A DNA stretch of 9,583 bases from CAVAWX01 sp963614215 (GCA_963614215.1 CAVECB010000044.1:1-9583); one strand, 5' to 3'; positions 1 to 6,890 are shown, counted from the first letter of the stretch. The notes: generated from the sequence alone by a model not told the origin. Made by a program: numbers and translations.

Positions 1-547
1 CCAACAGCTGCTTGTCCAGCTCGCCGCCGCCCTCGCCCACGGCCATGGTGCCCAGCGCGCCGTAGCGGGTGTGGCTGTCCGAGCCCAGGATCATCTTGCC
101 CGGCGCGGCGAACTTCTCGCGCATGAACTGGTGGATGACGGCGATGTGGGGCGGGACGTAGATGCCACCGTACTTCACCGCCGCCGAAAGCCCAAAGAGA
201 TGGTCGTCGTCGTTGATGGTGCCGCCCACCGCGCACAGCGAGTTGTGGCAGCAGGTGAGGACGTAGGGCAGGGGGAAGCGCTCCATGCCGGAGGCACGCG
301 CCGTCTGGATGATGCCCACGTAGGTGATGTCGTGACTGGCCATGGCATCGAACTTCACCCGTACCACGCCGTCTGCACCGTCGCCTGCATCGTGGGCGGC
401 CAGGATGCGATGCGCTATCGTGGCCCGCCGCGCCGCCGCCGGGTCTGCCTTACCGCCGGCCAGCTGCTTCACCCGCCCGGTGTCTGTCTCCTCGACCAAC
501 TCCGTGCCGTTCACCAGATAGACGCCCGCGTCGTGCAACGTGACCAT
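1..547 (-). CDS. Aconitase-superfamily hydratase (YbhJ-like), N-terminal part, runs off left edge
   Basis: Reading the minus strand from an ATG at 547 gives 182 open codons to the window edge, so this is the N-terminal part of a protein that is usually about 750 residues long. The translation contains the aconitase-type signature LGSDSHTRYG, with Asp157, Ser158 and His159 matching the substrate-binding Asp-Ser-His of aconitases. It also has GIIQTARASG, AVGGTINDDDHLFGLSA and YGGIYVPPHIAVIHQ, a wording typical of the YbhJ-like hydratases rather than of AcnA/AcnB or LeuC. The Fe-S cluster cysteines would lie in the missing part. An AAAGGG ribosome-binding site sits 7 bases before the ATG and supports this start. 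Family members are predicted cytoplasmic Fe-S hydro-lyases, but the substrate of this branch is not established. It is divergent from the EamA transporter gene. The family call is firm; the reaction is inferred. Confidence 0.88.
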   Translation of the reverse strand, partial: MVTLHDAGVYLVNGTELVEETDTGRVKQLAGGKADPAAARRATIAHRILAAHDAGDGADGVVRVKFDAMASHDITYVGIIQTARASGMERFPLPYVLTCCHNSLCAVGGTINDDDHLFGLSAAVKYGGIYVPPHIAVIHQFMREKFAAPGKMILGSDSHTRYGALGTMAVGEGGGELDKQLL

Positions 548-588
548 GGGTTTTCCCTTTCGCCGTGAATGCCGTCTTGCTTCATGCG

Positions 589-594
589 AGTATA
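589..594 (-). promoter_or_regulatory. Candidate -10 element for the hydratase gene
   Basis: On the minus strand this reads TATACT, one base from the sigma-70 type consensus TATAAT. It lies about 42 bases upstream of the hydratase ATG. I see no good -35 hexamer at the usual distance, so the call rests on the -10 alone. Confidence 0.4.
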
Positions 595-603
595 CCCGCC
601 CGC

Positions 604-648
604 GCACGTACCGCGCCGCCCAATCTCTCCCGAAAACGGCGTACGTGC
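604..648. promoter_or_regulatory. Inverted repeat in the divergent promoter region
   Basis: GCACGTAC at 604-611 is the exact reverse complement of GTACGTGC at 641-648, with 29 bases between the arms. The pair lies between the two candidate -10 elements of the divergent hydratase and transporter genes, where a shared regulator could bind. The arms are short and each contains the self-complementary core GTAC, so chance is a real possibility. Confidence 0.25.
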
Positions 649-661
649 AGGGTGTGCGGGG

Positions 662-670
662 TGCTACGAT
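662..670 (+). promoter_or_regulatory. Candidate extended -10 promoter for EamA-queD
   Basis: The sequence TGCTACGAT fits an extended -10 element (TG, one base, then TACGAT). It lies about 80 bases upstream of the GTG proposed as the EamA start. No convincing -35 is visible, which is tolerated in extended -10 promoters. Confidence 0.4.
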
Positions 671-752
671 AGCGCGTCGTGAAAACGCAGGAAGAAGGGG
701 CGGGGCGGCTTTGCAAAAAGACGTTCATGTCGATGAGGGGTGCGGTGGGGCT

Positions 753-1793
753 GTGAGCCGGTTTGTCATAGGCGTGATATGCGCGCTCATCGGCGCCGTG
801 TGCTGGGGCTTTTCGGGCACCTGCGCGCAGTTTCTGAATACGGGCTACGACATCTCGCCGCTGTTTATTGTGCTTGTGCGCAATATAGGTGCCTCGGTGC
901 TGTTCGGGGTGGTGCTGCTCGTGCGCTACCGCAAGGAGACGGTGCGCATCGTCTGTGATCGCGCAACCTGGCCGCCGCTGCTTTTGTTTTCCATCGTGGG
1001 CGTGCTCATGTGTCAGACGACCTACATCGTCACCATCGCCTATACGAACGCCGGCACTGCCACGGTCTTGCAGTCGCTTAACGTCGTCATCGTGTTGGGG
1101 TACGTGTGCGTGCGCACCCGTCGTGCGCCGCGCCTGTTCGAGTGGCTGGGTGTTGCGCTTGCCCTCGTGGCCACCGTGCTGATAGCCACTGGAGGCGACC
1201 TGTCCTCGCTGTCTATCCCGCTGGCAGGTCTTCTGTTTGGGTTGCTGGAGGCCGTGGCTGTGACCCTTTACGTGCTCGCGCCCAAGCCACTGTTCGAGCG
1301 CTGGCCGGCCATGCCTGTCACGTCGGTAGGCATGCTCGTCTCGACGGTGGGCATCGTCGTCATATGGTGCGCGGGCTGCGCGCTGGCGCCCGCGTTTCCG
1401 GATATCGCGTGGCTGTTTTCCGTGCCCGAGCTCGACGCCGCCGGCGTGGGCGCGCTGGCCGCGATGGGGTTCGTGGGCACTTTTGCGGCGTTTGCACTCT
1501 ACCTCTATGGCGTCTCCATCGTGGGCGGGGTAAACGGCAGCCTGTTGGGCTCTGCCGAGCCGCTGGCCGCGTCGGTTCTGGCTGTGTGTTGGCTGGGCAC
1601 GGTCTTTTCATGGGCGGACTGGGTCGGGTTGGTGCTGATGGTGGCGACCATCTTCCTCGTGGCCTTGCAGCCGGGCGAGTCCGGCACGCCGCGCAAGGGT
1701 AAACCACACGGCACAAGCAAAAGAGGCGCGGACGGAAAAGGCGCGAACGGGCATCTCGGTGACGAGGGCGCGTGCGCAAAAAAGGCGGATTGA
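753..1793 (+). CDS. EamA-type (DMT superfamily) membrane transporter
   Basis: This 346-residue protein has the layout of drug/metabolite transporters: two EamA repeats of about five membrane helices each. The first begins with CALIGAVCWGFSGTCAQFL (about residues 10-28). The second starts near residue 153 with LAGLLFGLLEAVAVTLYVL, and the last helices include GSLLGSAEPLAA and WVGLVLMVATIFLVAL. About 42 hydrophilic, Lys/Gly-rich residues follow the last helix, a longer tail than usual. The frame is open upstream to about position 540, but that part is basic and non-membranous; I chose GTG at 753, right before the first helix, with GAGGGG 12 bases upstream. TTG at 711 is an alternative. The stop codon is immediately followed by the queD ribosome-binding site, so the two are probably co-transcribed. 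The substrate is unknown; the pairing suggests a pterin, deazapurine or related metabolite, but this is only inference. Confidence 0.88.
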   Translation: MSRFVIGVICALIGAVCWGFSGTCAQFLNTGYDISPLFIVLVRNIGASVLFGVVLLVRYRKETVRIVCDRATWPPLLLFSIVGVLMCQTTYIVTIAYTNAGTATVLQSLNVVIVLGYVCVRTRRAPRLFEWLGVALALVATVLIATGGDLSSLSIPLAGLLFGLLEAVAVTLYVLAPKPLFERWPAMPVTSVGMLVSTVGIVVIWCAGCALAPAFPDIAWLFSVPELDAAGVGALAAMGFVGTFAAFALYLYGVSIVGGVNGSLLGSAEPLAASVLAVCWLGTVFSWADWVGLVLMVATIFLVALQPGESGTPRKGKPHGTSKRGADGKGANGHLGDEGACAKKAD

Positions 1794-1807
1794 GAGGAGT
1801 TTTTACC

Positions 1808-2227
1808 ATGTACGAGCTGGAGGCGTCCGCCGCATTCGACGCGGCGCATTTTCTGAGCGACTACCACGGCAAATGCGAAAACCTGCACGGACACCGCTGG
1901 CAGGTCACGGCGCGCATCGCCGCCGAGGAGCTGGGGCGGGAAGGCACCGAGCGCGGCATGGTCTGCGATTTTGCCGCGTTCAAGCAGGCACTGCGCGAGG
2001 AGGTGGCGGCCTTCGACCATACCTTCATCGTCGAGGAGGGCAGCCTGCAGCCCGCCACGGTCGCCGCGCTTAAAGCCGAGGGTTTCACCTTGAAAATCGT
2101 GCCCTACCGCACGACGGCCGAAAACCTCGCGCGCCACATCTTCGAGGGGCTTATCGGGCGTGGCCTGCCCGTCGCGAGCGTCGAGTGCGACGAAACCCCG
2201 AACAACCGCGCCGTCTACCGCGCGTAA
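1808..2227 (+). CDS. queD: 6-carboxytetrahydropterin synthase / 6-pyruvoyltetrahydropterin synthase family (QueD)
   Basis: This 139-residue protein has the family's full active site: zinc ligands His14, His27 and His29 (in AAHFL and LHGHRW), catalytic Cys23 in GKCENLHGH, and the Asp70-His71 pair in FDHTF. Near the C-terminus VECDETPNNRAVY holds the Glu that normally anchors the pterin ring. In bacteria the usual role is conversion of dihydroneopterin triphosphate to 6-carboxy-tetrahydropterin in the queuosine/preQ0 pathway, in the cytoplasm. ATG at 1808 is chosen because GAGGAG at 1794-1799 lies 8 bases upstream and because MYELEASAAFDAAHF starts as the family does; an in-frame ATG at 1772 lies inside the preceding gene and lacks such a site. 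The ribosome-binding site abuts the EamA stop, pointing to translational coupling. queC, queE and queF are not in the window, so QueD rather than a biopterin-type enzyme is inferred from the family. Confidence 0.92.
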   Translation: MYELEASAAFDAAHFLSDYHGKCENLHGHRWQVTARIAAEELGREGTERGMVCDFAAFKQALREEVAAFDHTFIVEEGSLQPATVAALKAEGFTLKIVPYRTTAENLARHIFEGLIGRGLPVASVECDETPNNRAVYRA

Positions 2228-2361
2228 ACTTGCACCCCTTTTTGTCTGCTTGCAAACGACGCTGCCTCAATCGCGCCGGCTTTGCGCGCGTGCGCCCCGC
2301 CCGAGGCGTGCCGGCGCATATGTTTCGCGAAAGTTCACGCGGAAATTTGTCTGCACGCGGG

Positions 2362-2367
2362 TACACT
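2362..2367 (+). promoter_or_regulatory. Candidate -10 for the cysteine protease gene
   Basis: TACACT lies 39 bases upstream of the protease ATG in the 178-base gap after queD. TTCACG at 2334-2339 could be a -35 but is 22 bases away, which is too far for a standard promoter. I see no hairpin terminator between queD and the protease, so read-through from the upstream operon is possible. The rest of this gap shows nothing recognisable. Confidence 0.3.
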
Positions 2368-2405
2368 CTAGGCGGATTTTCAGCCGAGGAGACAGGGGTC
2401 ATCTC

Positions 2406-5180
2406 ATGAAGCAGCACCGCCCGGCGTCCGCCGCAAAAGCCGCAGGCGTCTCCGCCGCCTGCCTGCGCAAAAAGCCGCGCAGCATCTTCAACGTGCTCGT
2501 CGCTGGCTCTTTGGCCGCGAGCCTGGCGCTCACCATCCCGGCAAGCGCACTGGCCAGCGCAAGCAGCGCCTCCTCCATCGCAGATGCCTGGAGTGCGGCA
2601 GCCGAAGAAGCCGCCGCAGACAAGAGCATCCAGGCCGGCGCGTCCGCCTCGACGTCCACCTCCGAAAACGTTACCCTCGACGCTTCCGACAAGCTCGACT
2701 TGCGCGAGCGCGGCGTGGTCACCCCCGTGAAGCTGCAAAACCCCTGGGGCACCTGCTGGAGCTTTTCCATCATCGCGGCCTGCGAGACCAGCCTGCTTTC
2801 CGAGCTGGGAACCACCTACGAAGAGTCGGGCATGGACCTCTCCGAGCTACAGCTGGCCGGCTCGGTCTACAAGGCAGGCGGCGTGCCCGAGTCTGTCGAT
2901 TCCGCGCAGGCAGGCGAGGGCTACCAAAGCACCGCCACCAATCCCAACGTCGGCATGGACAGCGGCGGCTTTCCCTCCTACGGCTCGTCTATGTTCGCCT
3001 CCGGCATCGGCCCTCTGCTCGAAGAGGAAGTGCCGTATCGCAACAAGGGCGAGTTCGCGTCTGAAGACGACGACCCCATCATCGTCTGCAAGCTTGTTTT
3101 GAACGAGATCGACGAGAAGACCAAGACCAACAAGCTCGACGTCGCCTACCTGCCCGAGGCCAAAATCGCCGAGATTGAAAAGCAGATCGCCGACGAGGGC
3201 GACAAATGCAAGTACAAGGCCGTCGAGAAGATGTTTTACGCCGGCAACTATCAAGACAACGACGGCACCAACATCTACACCGACTGGACCGTCTCCGACG
3301 ACCTATACACGAGCAGCATGTACAACCTCGAAAACGGCAACGTCTTGCCCAATACGCGCATACTCGACAAAGACGGCACCTGTACGGGCACGGACCTGGC
3401 AGCCGTGAAGACCATCCAAGACGAGCTGCAGAAAGGACGCGGCGTCTCCGTGGCCTTCTGCGCCGACCAGTCCAAGCCCGACCAGTCCAGCGGCCAGGCC
3501 AAATACATCAACGAGAAGACCTGGGCGCACTACACCTACGACACGCAAGGCCCCACGCACGCCGTCACGATCATCGGCTACGACAACGGCTATGCCAAGG
3601 AGAACTTCGGCGGCGGCGACGCGTCCAAGCAGCCCGAGGCCGACGGCGCGTGGCTTGTGAAGAACAGCTGGGGCGCTGATACCGAGGAGTTCCCGAACAA
3701 GAATTCTTGGGGCAGCGTCGAAGACGGGGAGCACACGGGGTATTTCTGGCTCTCGTACTATGACAAATCGGTGTGCTATTTCGAGTCCTACGATTTCGAC
3801 GTGGATGTGGACGAGGACGAGACCCAGTACTACATCGACCAATACGACTACCTGCCCGAGACGGGCACGGCTTCCATCAATTCCGAGACTCCCATCAGCG
3901 CGGCAAACATCTTCACCGCAAGCTCCGACGTGTCCCTATCCACCCTGTCGTGCGCGACGTATGTGCCCAACACGAAGGTGAGCTACGAGGTCTATCTGCT
4001 CGACGACGAGGCGGCCACACCCACCGACCCCGAGCACGCCACGCTTGTGGCCACGCTGGAAGACACCTACGAGTTTGCGGGCTACCACCGCTCGACGTTT
4101 GCCAGCGCCGACGATTGGGTAGCTATGCGCTCCGGCCAGCGCTACTCGGTGGTCACCACGCAGCAATGTCAAGACAACGGCCTCTACTATCAGGGGGTCT
4201 CCCTCAACGCCAACGTGAAGCCCACCGAGGCACAGGTTGCCAAGTACCGCGAGGACAAGATGGTGGAGACCAACCAGAAGTACTACGACATGTTCTACCC
4301 GGGATACCTAGCCCAGCTCAAGGGCAAAATCGACCCCGACACCGGCGAGGTCTACACCGACGAGAAGGCCGAGCAGGTCGCCGACGAGCAAGCGCTCAAG
4401 ATGGTGGGGGAGGGCCTGATTGCCTTGATGGTGCAAGGCGAAGTGGACCTCGCGGTTGATGCCTACGAGAACTCCTACATCGTGTCGGTGGTCAACGCCG
4501 GCGAGAGTTGGGCCGGCGAGATGGCGGCGGGCGCCGATGCTACGCAGTCCACGAGCCAGACCACCGGCTGGGAGGACTGGACGACGGCGGTGAAGGCTTC
4601 TGTCGAGAAGGCCAACGACGGCGAGGCTGTGGCCGACAACGCGCCCGTGAAGGCGTTTGCGAAGGTGAAGAGCTGGGCCACCGTCGAGGAACTGGCGCGC
4701 CTAGAGCAGGCCATCGCCGCGGCGGACGGGGCGCTTGCGGGCTCTGCGCAAAGCGCCGACGGGTCGGATGTGGCGCAAGATGCCACGTGGATGACAGCCG
4801 AGAAGCGCGCCGAACTTATCGAGGCGCTGGACAACGCGCGCGCGACGTTTGCGCTGGCGGGAGAGGACTACAAGAACACGCTCGCGAACACGACGCCCAC
4901 CTCCGAGACGGTGAACGCCGCGACGGACAGCCTGGGCTTCGAGCTGCAAAACGGCACGAAGGCTGCTGCGAACACGGGTAAGGCCGCGGCCGACACCGTG
5001 AAGAAGACGACAGCCGACACCGGCGACGACGGCAACGGCAAGCTCGCCTTGCAGGTCGCGCTCGTCGTTGGCGCCTTGGCCGCGCTCGTCGCCGCGCTTG
5101 CGGCCGCATGCCGTGCCGGCGGATTCGGCCCTGATAGCAGCGCTCGCCGCGCACATGACGCCGCCCGTACGCGCGAATAG
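2406..5180 (+). CDS. Exported C1A (papain-like) cysteine protease with lectin-like domain and C-terminal membrane anchor
   Basis: A 924-residue secreted protease. Residues 1-50 form a signal peptide with a long basic n-region, a hydrophobic core at about 27-44 and an ALA cleavage motif at 48-50. The papain-fold domain carries oxyanion Gln111 and nucleophile Cys117 (KLQNPWGTCWSF), His385 (THAVTIIGYD) and Asn420 (WLVKNSWG), so it should be active. The stretch between signal and catalytic domain is short, about 45 residues. Residues about 474-725 resemble the lectin-like domain found in bacterial C1A proteases, interrupted by a charged insert at about 605-683. Residues about 740-858 are helical and FIVAR-like. 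A hydrophobic anchor (about 880-903) precedes a basic tail. Start ATG 2406 is chosen because AGGGG lies 7 bases upstream and the signal peptide follows directly; the longer open frame upstream overlaps queD. Likely role: surface protein or peptide degradation; the substrate is unknown. Confidence 0.9.
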   Translation: MKQHRPASAAKAAGVSAACLRKKPRSIFNVLVAGSLAASLALTIPASALASASSASSIADAWSAAAEEAAADKSIQAGASASTSTSENVTLDASDKLDLRERGVVTPVKLQNPWGTCWSFSIIAACETSLLSELGTTYEESGMDLSELQLAGSVYKAGGVPESVDSAQAGEGYQSTATNPNVGMDSGGFPSYGSSMFASGIGPLLEEEVPYRNKGEFASEDDDPIIVCKLVLNEIDEKTKTNKLDVAYLPEAKIAEIEKQIADEGDKCKYKAVEKMFYAGNYQDNDGTNIYTDWTVSDDLYTSSMYNLENGNVLPNTRILDKDGTCTGTDLAAVKTIQDELQKGRGVSVAFCADQSKPDQSSGQAKYINEKTWAHYTYDTQGPTHAVTIIGYDNGYAKENFGGGDASKQPEADGAWLVKNSWGADTEEFPNKNSWGSVEDGEHTGYFWLSYYDKSVCYFESYDFDVDVDEDETQYYIDQYDYLPETGTASINSETPISAANIFTASSDVSLSTLSCATYVPNTKVSYEVYLLDDEAATPTDPEHATLVATLEDTYEFAGYHRSTFASADDWVAMRSGQRYSVVTTQQCQDNGLYYQGVSLNANVKPTEAQVAKYREDKMVETNQKYYDMFYPGYLAQLKGKIDPDTGEVYTDEKAEQVADEQALKMVGEGLIALMVQGEVDLAVDAYENSYIVSVVNAGESWAGEMAAGADATQSTSQTTGWEDWTTAVKASVEKANDGEAVADNAPVKAFAKVKSWATVEELARLEQAIAAADGALAGSAQSADGSDVAQDATWMTAEKRAELIEALDNARATFALAGEDYKNTLANTTPTSETVNAATDSLGFELQNGTKAAANTGKAAADTVKKTTADTGDDGNGKLALQVALVVGALAALVAALAAACRAGGFGPDSSARRAHDAARTRE

Positions 5181-5222
5181 GGCTGCCTATGTGTGGATAA
5201 AGGCGCCCGCACGCGCGAGTAG
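5162..5222 (+). repeat. 19-base direct repeat, including the protease stop codon
   Basis: Positions 5162-5180 and 5204-5222 agree at 17 of 19 bases (pattern CGCCCGyACGCGCGArTAG). The first copy encodes the last residues ARTRE and the stop of the protease. The second copy, 42 bases on and in the same frame, again reads ARTRE then stop. The sequence between the copies does not continue the similarity, so this is not a simple 42-base tandem duplication. Confidence 0.6.
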
Positions 5223-5275
5223 CGCCGCGCCCCCACGCTCGCGCTCCCTCTTTCTCGAGAGGGGCGCACACGCGA

Positions 5276-5311
5276 AAACGCCCCGTTTCCCAAAAGGGAA
5301 GCGGGGCGTTT
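5276..5311. terminator. Bidirectional intrinsic terminator between converging genes
   Basis: A 16-base stem (5276-5291 with 5296-5311, one G-T type mismatch) closes a four-base AAAA loop. The stem is GC-rich at its centre (GCCCCG/CGGGGC) and flanked by A-runs on the left and T-runs on the right, so each strand ends with a short U-run. It lies 95 bases after the protease stop and 54 bases after the serine acetyltransferase stop and can serve both. Confidence 0.85.
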
Positions 5312-5365
5312 CACCATCTGCACGCGCGGGATGCGAAGGACGTTGCCCGTGCGACCTGAAAGAGC

Positions 5366-6262
5366 CTACTTGCGCGGTTCGGCGACGCGCACCTCTTGGT
5401 TTTTCACGCTCACGCGCGAGTGGGGCGCGACGCTTTTCGTCAGAAACGCACTGCCGCCGATGACCGAGCCTTCGCCCACGACCGTATCGCCGCCCAGTAC
5501 GCTCGCGTTCGAGTAGATCACCACGCCGTCTTCGATGGTGGGGTGGCGCTTCACCCCTTTAAGCTTCTGGCCACCGCGCGTGGAGGTGGCGCCCAACGTG
5601 ACGCCCTGGTAGACAATCACGTGCTTGCCAATGATGCAGGTCTCGCCGATGACGACGCCTGCTGCGTGGTCGATGAAGAAATACTCGCCGATTTGCGCGC
5701 CCGGGTTGATGTCGACGCCGGTGATGCTGTGGGCGTACTCGCTCATGATGCGCGGTACGAGCGGCACGTCGTGGCCATAGAACTCGTGGGCGATGCGGTA
5801 GACGAACACGGCGAAAAAGCCGGGGTAGGAAAAGATGATCTCCTCTTTGCTTTGGGCCGCCGGGTCGCCGTCGAAAGCCGCCTGCACGTCGGTCATGAGC
5901 GTGCGCTGCAGCTCGGGCAGCTTATAGAAGAAATCCGAGCAGGTGGCGCGCACCGCCTCGTCGATCTCGGCCGCGCTTTTTTCTTGCCCGTCGCGAAACA
6001 TGAACGCCGCCGTCAGCTCGCGGTGCAGGTCGCGCTCCACCTGCGAGAGCATGTCGCCGATGAAGTATTGCGGGCCGGCCCCCGTGGGCACCTCGTCGCC
6101 GAAGTAGCGGGGAAACATGAGTCGCCGCAGCTTGTTCACGATACCCACCACGCCGTTTCGGCTGGGGAAGTGCCAGTCGGGGTCGGTGAAAAATATCTCG
6201 TCTATGTCGTAGTAGTTCTTCTCGATGGCCGAGACGATGTCGTCGAGCTTCTCGTTGAACAT
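5366..6262 (-). CDS. cysE: Serine O-acetyltransferase (CysE/EpsC-type)
   Basis: A 298-residue enzyme that acetylates L-serine with acetyl-CoA, the first committed step of cysteine synthesis in the cytoplasm. The N-terminal half is helical (about 1-175). The C-terminal half is a left-handed beta-helix of hexapeptide repeats (about 185-275), for example INPGAQIGEYFFIDHAAGVV and VIGETCIIGKHVIV. Catalytic residues of the family are present: Asp184 (GVDINPGA), His199 (IDHAAG) and His240 (KRHPTI). The length and the long helical N-terminus fit the roughly 300-residue EpsC-like group. The start is firm: AGGAGGAA ends 8 bases before the ATG. The protein ends in EPRK and lacks the C-terminal isoleucine that CysE uses to bind cysteine synthase, so that complex may not form. 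No cysK partner is in the window. It is divergent from the cold-shock gene and shares a terminator with the protease. Confidence 0.93.
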   Translation of the reverse strand: MFNEKLDDIVSAIEKNYYDIDEIFFTDPDWHFPSRNGVVGIVNKLRRLMFPRYFGDEVPTGAGPQYFIGDMLSQVERDLHRELTAAFMFRDGQEKSAAEIDEAVRATCSDFFYKLPELQRTLMTDVQAAFDGDPAAQSKEEIIFSYPGFFAVFVYRIAHEFYGHDVPLVPRIMSEYAHSITGVDINPGAQIGEYFFIDHAAGVVIGETCIIGKHVIVYQGVTLGATSTRGGQKLKGVKRHPTIEDGVVIYSNASVLGGDTVVGEGSVIGGSAFLTKSVAPHSRVSVKNQEVRVAEPRK

Positions 6263-6322
6263 GGGCGCTTCCTCCTCGCGTTGCGCGCATGTCCGCGCGC
6301 GTCATTTGATTGCGCTTGCGCG

Positions 6323-6328
6323 ATTCTA
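6323..6328 (-). promoter_or_regulatory. Candidate -10 for serine acetyltransferase gene
   Basis: On the minus strand this reads TAGAAT, one base from TATAAT, about 60 bases upstream of the ATG at 6262. No clear -35 is visible at 16-18 bases. I see no T-box or riboswitch-like structure in the short leader. Confidence 0.4.
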
Positions 6329-6383
6329 TCGTGAAAGAAGGTGCACCCATGTGCGGCAGACGGCGTTTTTGCCAAAATCTTTC

Positions 6384-6412
6384 TTGTTCGCCCCCGCGCG
6401 TTCGCGTAAACT
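6384..6412 (+). promoter_or_regulatory. Promoter of the cold-shock gene
   Basis: TTGTTC at 6384-6389 and TAAACT at 6407-6412 are separated by exactly 17 bases, making this the best sigma-70 type promoter in the window. The expected transcription start is near 6419, which leaves a leader of about 105 nt before the csp ATG. Confidence 0.6.
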
Positions 6413-6421
6413 ATCCGCTGT

Positions 6422-6451
6422 CGCCTTTTTCGGCGGCATGCAAAAACGGCG
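6422..6451 (+). promoter_or_regulatory. Hairpin in the 5' leader of the cold-shock mRNA
   Basis: CGCCTTTTT (6422-6430) can pair with AAAAA (6442-6446) and GGCG (6448-6451), with one bulged C at 6447 and an 11-base loop. It lies just after the predicted transcription start. Cold-shock genes commonly carry long structured leaders that control translation by temperature; whether this one does is inferred from position only. Confidence 0.35.
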
Positions 6452-6523
6452 TTTCGGGCTTGGCCGCCCGGCTCGTCGTGTGAAAGTCCCGCGTTTCGGG
6501 GCATTATGGAAAGGCGTTTGCAC

Positions 6524-6727
6524 ATGGCTGAAGGTACGGTTAAGTGGTTCAATCCCGACAAAGGCTACGGCTTCATCTCCCGCGAGGACGGCGACGATTT
6601 GTTCGTCCACTTCTCCGAGATCAAGATGGACGGTTTCAAGACGCTCGATGAAGGCGACCAGGTCACCTTCGACGTCACGACCGGCCAAAACGGCAAGCTC
6701 CAGGCCAGCAACGTGGTGAAGGCCTAG
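6524..6727 (+). CDS. csp: Cold-shock protein (CspA family)
   Basis: A 67-residue single cold-shock domain protein. It begins MAEGTVKWFNPDKGYGFIS and carries both RNA-binding motifs: RNP1 (KGYGFIS, residues 13-19) and RNP2 (LFVHF, residues 26-30). Trp8, Phe9, Phe17, Phe27, His29 and Phe30 form the usual aromatic surface for single-stranded nucleic acid. Full family length. Members act as cytoplasmic RNA chaperones that melt secondary structure and help translation or antitermination. ATG at 6524 is chosen over ATG at 6506 because GGAAAGG at 6508-6514 lies 9 bases upstream and the family starts at this Met. It is transcribed alone: its own promoter lies upstream and a strong terminator follows. 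Whether it responds to cold or is constitutive cannot be told from the sequence. Confidence 0.96.
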   Translation: MAEGTVKWFNPDKGYGFISREDGDDLFVHFSEIKMDGFKTLDEGDQVTFDVTTGQNGKLQASNVVKA

Positions 6728-6758
6728 CGGCTTTTCACTCGTTTCACACAGGTTTGCG

Positions 6759-6790
6759 AAAGACCCCGCCCGAGCGCGGGGTCTTTTTTT
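6759..6790 (+). terminator. Intrinsic terminator after the cold-shock gene
   Basis: An 11-base perfect stem (AAAGACCCCGC with GCGGGGTCTTT) closes a 6-base loop and is followed by a run of T residues ending at 6790. This is a textbook Rho-independent terminator, 31 bases after the csp stop. Confidence 0.95.
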
Positions 6791-6881
6791 GTGTACGCGA
6801 CGGCGCCTGGCGCCCCGTTTGATGATGGGCTGGGGAATATTGTGGGAAAAGGGGATGTGGGGCGTTGTCTGCGATGTGGTG

Positions 6882-6890
6882 TGCTATTCT
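6882..6890 (+). promoter_or_regulatory. Candidate extended -10 promoter of the adhesin gene
   Basis: TGCTATTCT matches an extended -10 (TG, one base, then TATTCT). It sits downstream of the csp terminator and 121 bases before the adhesin ATG. TTGTCT at 6865-6870 is only 14 bases away and is too close to be a normal -35. Confidence 0.45.

Noticed and set aside
71..568. 165-codon plus-strand open frame
   Set aside because: It lies antisense to the hydratase, whose conserved motifs are clear on the minus strand; its product is Arg/His/Asp-rich with no recognisable motif, as expected of a shadow frame in GC-rich DNA.
540..752. Upstream extension of the EamA reading frame
   Set aside because: The extra 71 residues are basic, lack membrane character and overlap the hydratase start and the candidate promoters; the GTG at 753 fits the family better.
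2160..2405. Upstream extension of the protease frame into queD
   Set aside because: It would overlap queD and place 82 extra residues before a good signal peptide; ATG 2406 has its own ribosome-binding site.
5396..6334. 312-codon plus-strand open frame
   Set aside because: It is antisense to serine acetyltransferase, whose catalytic residues and hexapeptide repeats are intact; the plus-strand product has no motif.
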